From: Motacilla alba alba
Taxonomy: Eukaryota; Chordata; Aves; Passeriformes; Motacillidae
Length of the DNA stretch: 64,000 nt
Direction: 5' to 3'
Assembly (NCBI RefSeq): GCF_015832195.1
Contig: NC_052027.1
Span: forward strand, 17,294,149 to 17,358,148
Position 1 is the stretch's first letter, and each line of letters begins with the position of its first letter. A program made the position numbers and the translations under genes. Below the pieces are notes generated by a model, which searched no databases, was not told the origin of the DNA, and saw only the letters and a list, made by a program, of their open reading frames with translations. Positions 58,745 to 64,000 of this stretch are shown piece by piece.

Positions 58745-58793
58745 GGCGGCGGGGCCGGCGGCTGCTCTGCCCTCCGCGCGGCCCGGGCCGGGC

Positions 58794-58874
58794 ATGGAAG
58801 TGGAGAAGATGGATGAGAATGAATGGAAGTACCACGGGGAAGGCAACCAGAGCCTCGTCGTCTCACACTGCCAG
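58794..58874 (+). CDS. IPPK: IPPK coding exon 1 (inositol-pentakisphosphate 2-kinase), partial
   Basis: The exon encodes 27 residues, MEVEKMDENEWKYHGEGNQS then LVVSHCQ, and ends in phase 0 at a CAG|gtacgg donor. It is nearly identical to the mammalian IPPK N-terminus. HGEGN is the start of the glycine-rich nucleotide-binding loop. The enzyme phosphorylates inositol 1,3,4,5,6-pentakisphosphate at the 2-position to make inositol hexakisphosphate, used in nuclear mRNA export and as a structural cofactor. The remaining exons, including the ...RCVVLRFLK exon expected next, are not found before the right edge, so the gene is cut by the window. A second in-frame Met (residue 6) could also initiate. 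The distinctive MDENEW..HGEGN motif makes identity secure despite the short length. Confidence 0.9.
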
Positions 58875-61800
58875 GTACGGGGGAGCCCCAAGCCGGGCCC
58901 GCCTGAGAGGGGCGGCCCGGCGGGAGCGGCCGCTCGGCCCCACCGCCCGCCCTCGCTGCTTTCTTCCCCGGAGGAGTTTTCTGTCCCGGGGAGATCGGGC
59001 CCGTCCCGTGGGGAAGATGAGCGGGCGTTTCCCCGGGTCCTCCGTCACGGCCAGCAAGGATGGGAGGGAGAGCAGCCGATGGCCGGGCAGCTGCCGCCCG
59101 GAGATGGGAGCTGTGGGGAAAAGTGCTAAAAATTCGCCTTTTCCATCATCGTTCCCGGGTGTGGGTGATGTGACAGGAGTAAGCGAGCTGGTGAAGGCGT
59201 GTTTTTCCCTTTGTCACCGACCCTGGCTCAGTGAGGAGTTTGAGCACTCGCTGCAGTGCTGGGCCGGGCTCCCGACTCCAATTGAGGTTTCTGGCAATGC
59301 CGCGGAGCTGCTGGGATGTGACCCCGCCGGCCACTTCATCCCCGTTCTCCCGTGTACCTGTTGGGCTGTTTTTTTGTTATGTTGATTTTTTCCCCCCCTT
59401 TTTGTCTGGATTTTCTTTTGGGTGGGTGGGGGGGGGCACAGGGAATGGAGGTGTATTTTATTAAAAAATACCAGTAAAATAGATTCAGCACTTGAAGCAG
59501 TAATGATTAAACAAAGCTGAATCCAATCAAGCAGACTCCGTGTCAGTTGATGCTGACAGTGTATTCGTGCCCCCCTTACATGTGCATTATTTACTTAATA
59601 TATTGGGATACATGCCCCTTGAAGGAGTTTATTCCTTTTTTAAAAAGTGCCTGTGGCAGTGTTTGTGCTTTAAAGATGTATTTGTGTTTTAGTTTAAAAG
59701 CTGGTATGGATTTGCCACAGAATGTTCTTGATGATTCATAGATCAAAACTCAGCAAAGCCAGAATGTTGAAATGTAGGATTTTTTAAAAAAAAGATCTAT
59801 AAGAAGAGTTGAATCTTGAGAATAATTAAAAAATATATCTAAATTAATAACTGAAAATACTGAATTCTTTTAATGTCTGTTTTCTGTGTTATAAATATGA
59901 ATTAGATGTAAAATATTAACGGATACCAAGCCTGAGAAAATGCTAGAAATCTTGTGGTGCTCTCCAAACTTTAGGAGGGGCACTTCTGTGGCTCTGGCTT
60001 TTTTCTCCTCTTTTTCTTTATATGAAATACTATTTTAAAGCATTTTTTGGTGGAAGAAGAACATGTATGATTTTGTTTCCTGTCACATTTAACTTTGAAA
60101 AAGGCAGTGTAGAAACTTCTCAGTAACTGGATGACGGGAATTAGGATAAATAATGGATTATTAGTGATGTAATTGTGATTATCTTTAAAGATGTGGAAAG
60201 TGAGGAAGTCCGCCAGTGATTCAGAATAGCTGCTGAGCGAGCCAGTTCTCTTTTTAACAAGATGCTAAAACTTTTTAAAGTTAGAGTGAAAGTGAAATAG
60301 ATACAATTTTTCCTTTATAGACAACTTTGAAACAGTAAAGTTTACATTTTGGATCTTTGTGTCTACTGATGACAAAGTCTGGTAAACTCGAAGCATATAA
60401 ATACTGTTTAGATGTTAATTGTTACTTTGTGTCTCTTAGGAACAGGATATGCTTGCACCATTAATCATCGTTCTTGTGATCTGGTGTTAAGTTATTCTCA
60501 GGTTTGTGTGGAGGGATCAGCAGCCCAGCTGAGACATTTTGACTGTTCTCACTTCATTCTGTAGCTTCCCAGTTCATGTTTTTTGTGTATCAGTGCAGGA
60601 GGAAGGGGTAGGGATTCGGTGGTGGTGGGAGAGACGTGAATGGATGCTCAGATGCAAGCGAGAGGCCAGATCGGAACCGTGCGTGTGCTTGTGGTTTCCA
60701 CGTTCTGATGTGCAGTGGTGTTTTGAAATGTGGAGAGAAAGCTGCTCCCTACCTCTCTGTGTCTAAGCCTCTCTTCCTTGCTTTTGGAAAATTTGAGAAG
60801 CTTTGGTTTTTAAACTTCAACAAAAAAGTGAATCCCTGTCCTTTTGGAGAGGAGGCCATGAGCTGCTTTGCCTGTCACGAAACGAGGTCTGGGGTGTTGT
60901 GTTTGACTCCTGCTCTCTGCAGTGTGCCTTGGAGCGCTGATAAGAGCCCTGTGCAAGGTCATGTCTGCAGTGCAGGGTGTGTGGGCTGCGGTGGGCAGCC
61001 TGGCTGGACACTCCTGTTCCAGCCTGAGAGGGCTGTGGTGGCTTGGGGATGGACAGAAAGGGCTGTGAGGCCCATGTCATCACAGGATGCTCTCCTTTGT
61101 TTAAGGCTCTGCTAAATTCCTTATGGCTTGCTCCATTCCCTGTAGGTTGCCCTTTAAGACATGAATGTAACGCATTGTTAATCCAGTACAGTACCAAATT
61201 AAAAAGTTGGTCATGGAAAAGTCACATGCCCAACAAACAGCTCTGCTGGCAGTGAGCTGATAAGCCCTGGACGCAGGCGACACACAGCCGCTTTTCCAGT
61301 GTGTCCAGACAAAGCTTTGTCTGGCGGTGGGATGCTGGCATCCTATGGAACCTGCTCTGTTGTTTCCATGAAAGTGCTGTCAGTGCTTGCTGTGCTTTTT
61401 CCTCTTGCTGGTTATTAATCCTGCGGGCTGTAACAGTGACAGGAGTCTGGCTGTGTGCTGAAATCACTGCAAGTGCATCTCTGCTCCTCATCCCTGCAGT
61501 GCAGGGTAAGGGTCCTGAGGCACGGCATGGGCTACTCAACTCGTCTGGTCTTACAGTGGTAGTTTATAGAGCTATTTTAATTGGTTTGGCAGCATTTAGA
61601 CAGAGAGCCGGTGAATAAAGATGGAATGCCTGCTGAGCATTTCCAGTTCCCATTGTTATCACTGGAGCTCTGTGCTTGCTTGCTTGATGAGCACTCAAAC
61701 TTCTGCTTTCATGAGTTTTTAAAGTTTCAGTTCTGGAGAAGCCAAAGTTCCAGAAGATGTACAGAACTATGGGACAAATTTCTGTGGTAGTCAAGCTTTT

Positions 61801-64000
61801 CCTTTTGGTTTTTACTGAAGCTGTGAACGAATTAATTCAAATTGAAACTGAGTTGTGGTCAAAAGGCCTTTGTGTAATCTTGCAGTCTGCTGAAGTGCTA
61901 GAATGATCAGACAACTTTCCTACCTTATGATTCTAGTGTGAAATACAGCTGGTAATTCTGAGATGTTGGTGAGACATCCATTGTGCAGGACAGATACACA
62001 TATGGCTCCACAAGCCCTCAACCAAGCACCATCGCAGCCATCCTGGTGGTTTAGAAAGGAGGTTTCTTTTTCACAGAGTTTTTTAGTGGAGAGCTGCTCC
62101 TTCTGCTTCAGATTTGGCTTCAGATTTTATTAAAAAGAGAGCTAAGCAGTGCTTTCCCTCCTTCCCCCTACTCATGAGCAGTAGAGAGGGTCCAGAGGAG
62201 CTGCTGCAGAGCAGTTATCTCCTGCTTTGCTGTTGTGTCTTTCTGCAGCGCAGATCAGAGCTGGAAATCCTCCTTTGGACTTCTGCACTTTAGTCAGTTG
62301 TTTGCTCTTATGGGACACTTAACACTTCATTTCAAAAGGCTTCAGTGATGTTTGTAGAAAATAGTGTAAGCAGCTCTAGGAATAATAACTTGGGTTTCCT
62401 TCTGCTGTTGAAACATGTGCTGGTAGTCTGCAGGAGCTGCTTTATGATATGAAGGATGTACATTCCTCCTGGCCTCTGTTTTGCCTCTTGTGAGTTAGGA
62501 TATTGTGGTAACCAAAAGCCTAATTTTGAAATACATTTGAACATTAAACTTGTATTTCAGGGTGAGTATGGGGAAGTGGAAAACAGGAGGCTTTTTCCCC
62601 CAGCTTGGTTTTTATTCAGTGAGATGGTCTAGAACAACCTTGTGGTGTTGTTGCAAAAGGTGTATGGCTTCAGATGCCTGGATTGTTAGTGTTCATCTAC
62701 TTCGTGTCTTGGAATGTTTCAGCTCCAGCAGATATCTTTGGATTTTGGTACAGGACTTAATTAGTAAATGCATGAACCATCTCCAGAGCATCTGTGAGCT
62801 TGCAAGTAGGAAAAGGGAAAGGAGAGGAGGTGGAGAAGGTAAGGGAAGCAGCTAAGGAGTCTGGATGAGGGAGTCAAGCCAGGTAATGAAGCTCACAGAA
62901 GAGTCTCAAAATTGGTGCCGGTATTAAACAAATTATACATCTCTTCTCTGTGACGTTTATTTTCTCTCCAAGACCTGTGGTAAAGATGGAGGATGTCCAG
63001 TGCTGCTTTAGAAGCATCCTTCCCGCTGCTTGTGCTGGCTGCTCAGGGGACTGTAGCGAGCAGAGGTGCAGGGAGAGAAGGGGATCTGGTGTTGCAGCAG
63101 CAGGCTCTGCTTTCGCTGCTTCTGCTGGCACCTGCGTTATGATGGCTGCAAAGCATGTGCAGGAAGTCACTTTCTGCATAGAGGGGAGAGGGATTTGGTT
63201 TGGGACTTTGCAATAACTCTGTGAGAAGGGGATTTGTGTCAAATCAGGGTAGATAATTGTTCCTTTGCGTTATGAAAGAGTTTTTCTGTGGTTGTTGGTT
63301 GTTTTGTTTATAAGAATAATGACAAGTTCAGTTCTGTTGCAATAACCTTACTTGAAGAGAGGACAGGATTGTATGTTTAGACAGAAGGGTGTTGCTGAAA
63401 GAGTCGAAAGCTTCTGGTTGGAATGACTTAATTATCTGCAGCTTTCCTCTGGTCTTGTTTGGCAGAAAGGGATGATGCTGATCATTACTTGCTGTCTCGT
63501 TGAGAGAATCTTCTTAAGGTGCTTTTTCTGATGATGTCATTTTGCACAAGTCCAAAAACTTGTGTGGCCTGTTCCTTCTGTTGTTTTTCTGTGTAGAGCT
63601 GCCTGAATCTGTTTTGTGCTATTGAAGTTTATGTAAGTACTGATGCCCCCCAAACTTCCGAGTTGTTCCTGAGAAATTCCAGATCCCTGACTATAAAGCA
63701 AATTTTTTTCAGTTGTGTTCTGTTTTCTGTTCAATTGTGTTCTGATTGTTGGGTTTTTTTTCATTAATATCTATAAATGTCTTGGTTTCATGGAAATGTA
63801 GAACAGGCTGATGATTCCTGTAATAAAGAATCTTCAGTTAGGAAAATTTTGCTGTTCCTGTGGTTATAAATACAATAGTTTATTAATAATGGCCTTCTCT
63901 GAATATTGCTCTGATTAAATATGGACACATTCTGGTCTCTTGGTTCTTTTACAGAAAGGTATTACCAGAAAAAGTAAAATGCAACTTGTATTTATTGAAT
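58875..64000 (+). other. IPPK: IPPK intron 1, start only
   Basis: The intron begins CpG-rich for about 500 bp, with a G-run at about 59427-59435, then becomes AT-rich. No second IPPK exon was found, and no interspersed repeat was recognised with confidence. Acceptor-like tcttttacag ends at 63954, but the sequence after it does not match IPPK. Confidence 0.6.

Larger units (their letters stand above)
58560..58793 (+). promoter_or_regulatory. IPPK: CpG-island promoter and 5' UTR of IPPK
   Basis: The sequence is TATA-less and CpG-rich. Two YY1-type motifs are visible: AAGATGGCG at 58671-58679 and a gccATGGCGGC at about 58641-58651. A perfect kappa-B-like GGGACTTCCC lies at 58692-58701. Such YY1 sites usually sit just downstream of the start site, which suggests transcription begins near 58600-58660. 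Factor assignments are motif-based inference. Confidence 0.65.

Noticed and set aside
63941..64000. Acceptor-like tcttttacag followed by AAAGGTATTACC as IPPK exon 2
   Set aside because: The translation after it (KGITRKSK) does not resemble the conserved RCVVLRFLK continuation of IPPK.

Overview
The window is vertebrate nuclear DNA, almost certainly from a bird. Genes are split by GT-AG introns, promoters are CpG-rich, and the interspersed repeats I recognise are all CR1-type LINE fragments with the CR1 3' octamer (attctgtg or its complement) and the usual 5' truncation. Four genes can be supported by splice-consistent reading frames: SHISA5 (+), ATRIP (-), a BTG1/BTG2-type antiproliferative gene (+), and the first coding exon of IPPK (+), which continues past the right edge.

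Layout. 1-2.9 kb: a candidate upstream coding exon of the long SHISA5 form (1006-1062), three CR1 fragments, and a 25-copy 17-bp GC-rich minisatellite (2399-2825) directly before a CpG-island promoter. 2.94-20.8 kb: SHISA5 short form in four coding exons, 138 aa, with a ~3 kb 3' UTR. 20.8-26.4 kb: spacer between the convergent 3' ends of SHISA5 and ATRIP; this is where mammals carry TREX1, and no TREX1-like frame is visible. 26.4-37.5 kb: ATRIP on the minus strand; thirteen coding exons join without a frame conflict into 798 codons plus stop. 37.5-37.9 kb: ATRIP promoter, with four CCAAT boxes followed by three perfect and two near-perfect CRE palindromes. 40.3-41.6 kb: compact two-exon BTG gene, 156 aa, head-to-head with ATRIP. 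41.6-57.8 kb: a gene-poor, AT-rich gap. 57.8-58.5 kb: two opposed CR1 fragments abutting the IPPK CpG promoter. 58.8 kb to the end: IPPK exon 1 and the start of a long intron 1.

The genes do not form a pathway. SHISA5 is an ER/nuclear-envelope adaptor linked to p53-dependent apoptosis. ATRIP brings ATR kinase to RPA-coated single-stranded DNA. BTG proteins recruit CCR4-NOT deadenylase and are antiproliferative. IPPK makes inositol hexakisphosphate. Three of the four therefore touch DNA-damage or growth control, but that is coincidence of neighbourhood as far as the sequence shows. The SHISA5-ATRIP pair is syntenic with human 3p21.31, while IPPK is a human 9q22 gene, so a rearrangement boundary relative to human lies between ATRIP and IPPK.

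No tRNA, rRNA, CRISPR or viral gene was recognised. Exon boundaries were read by hand from splice consensus, frame continuity and recalled family sequence. Transcription starts, UTR ends and repeat edges are approximate.
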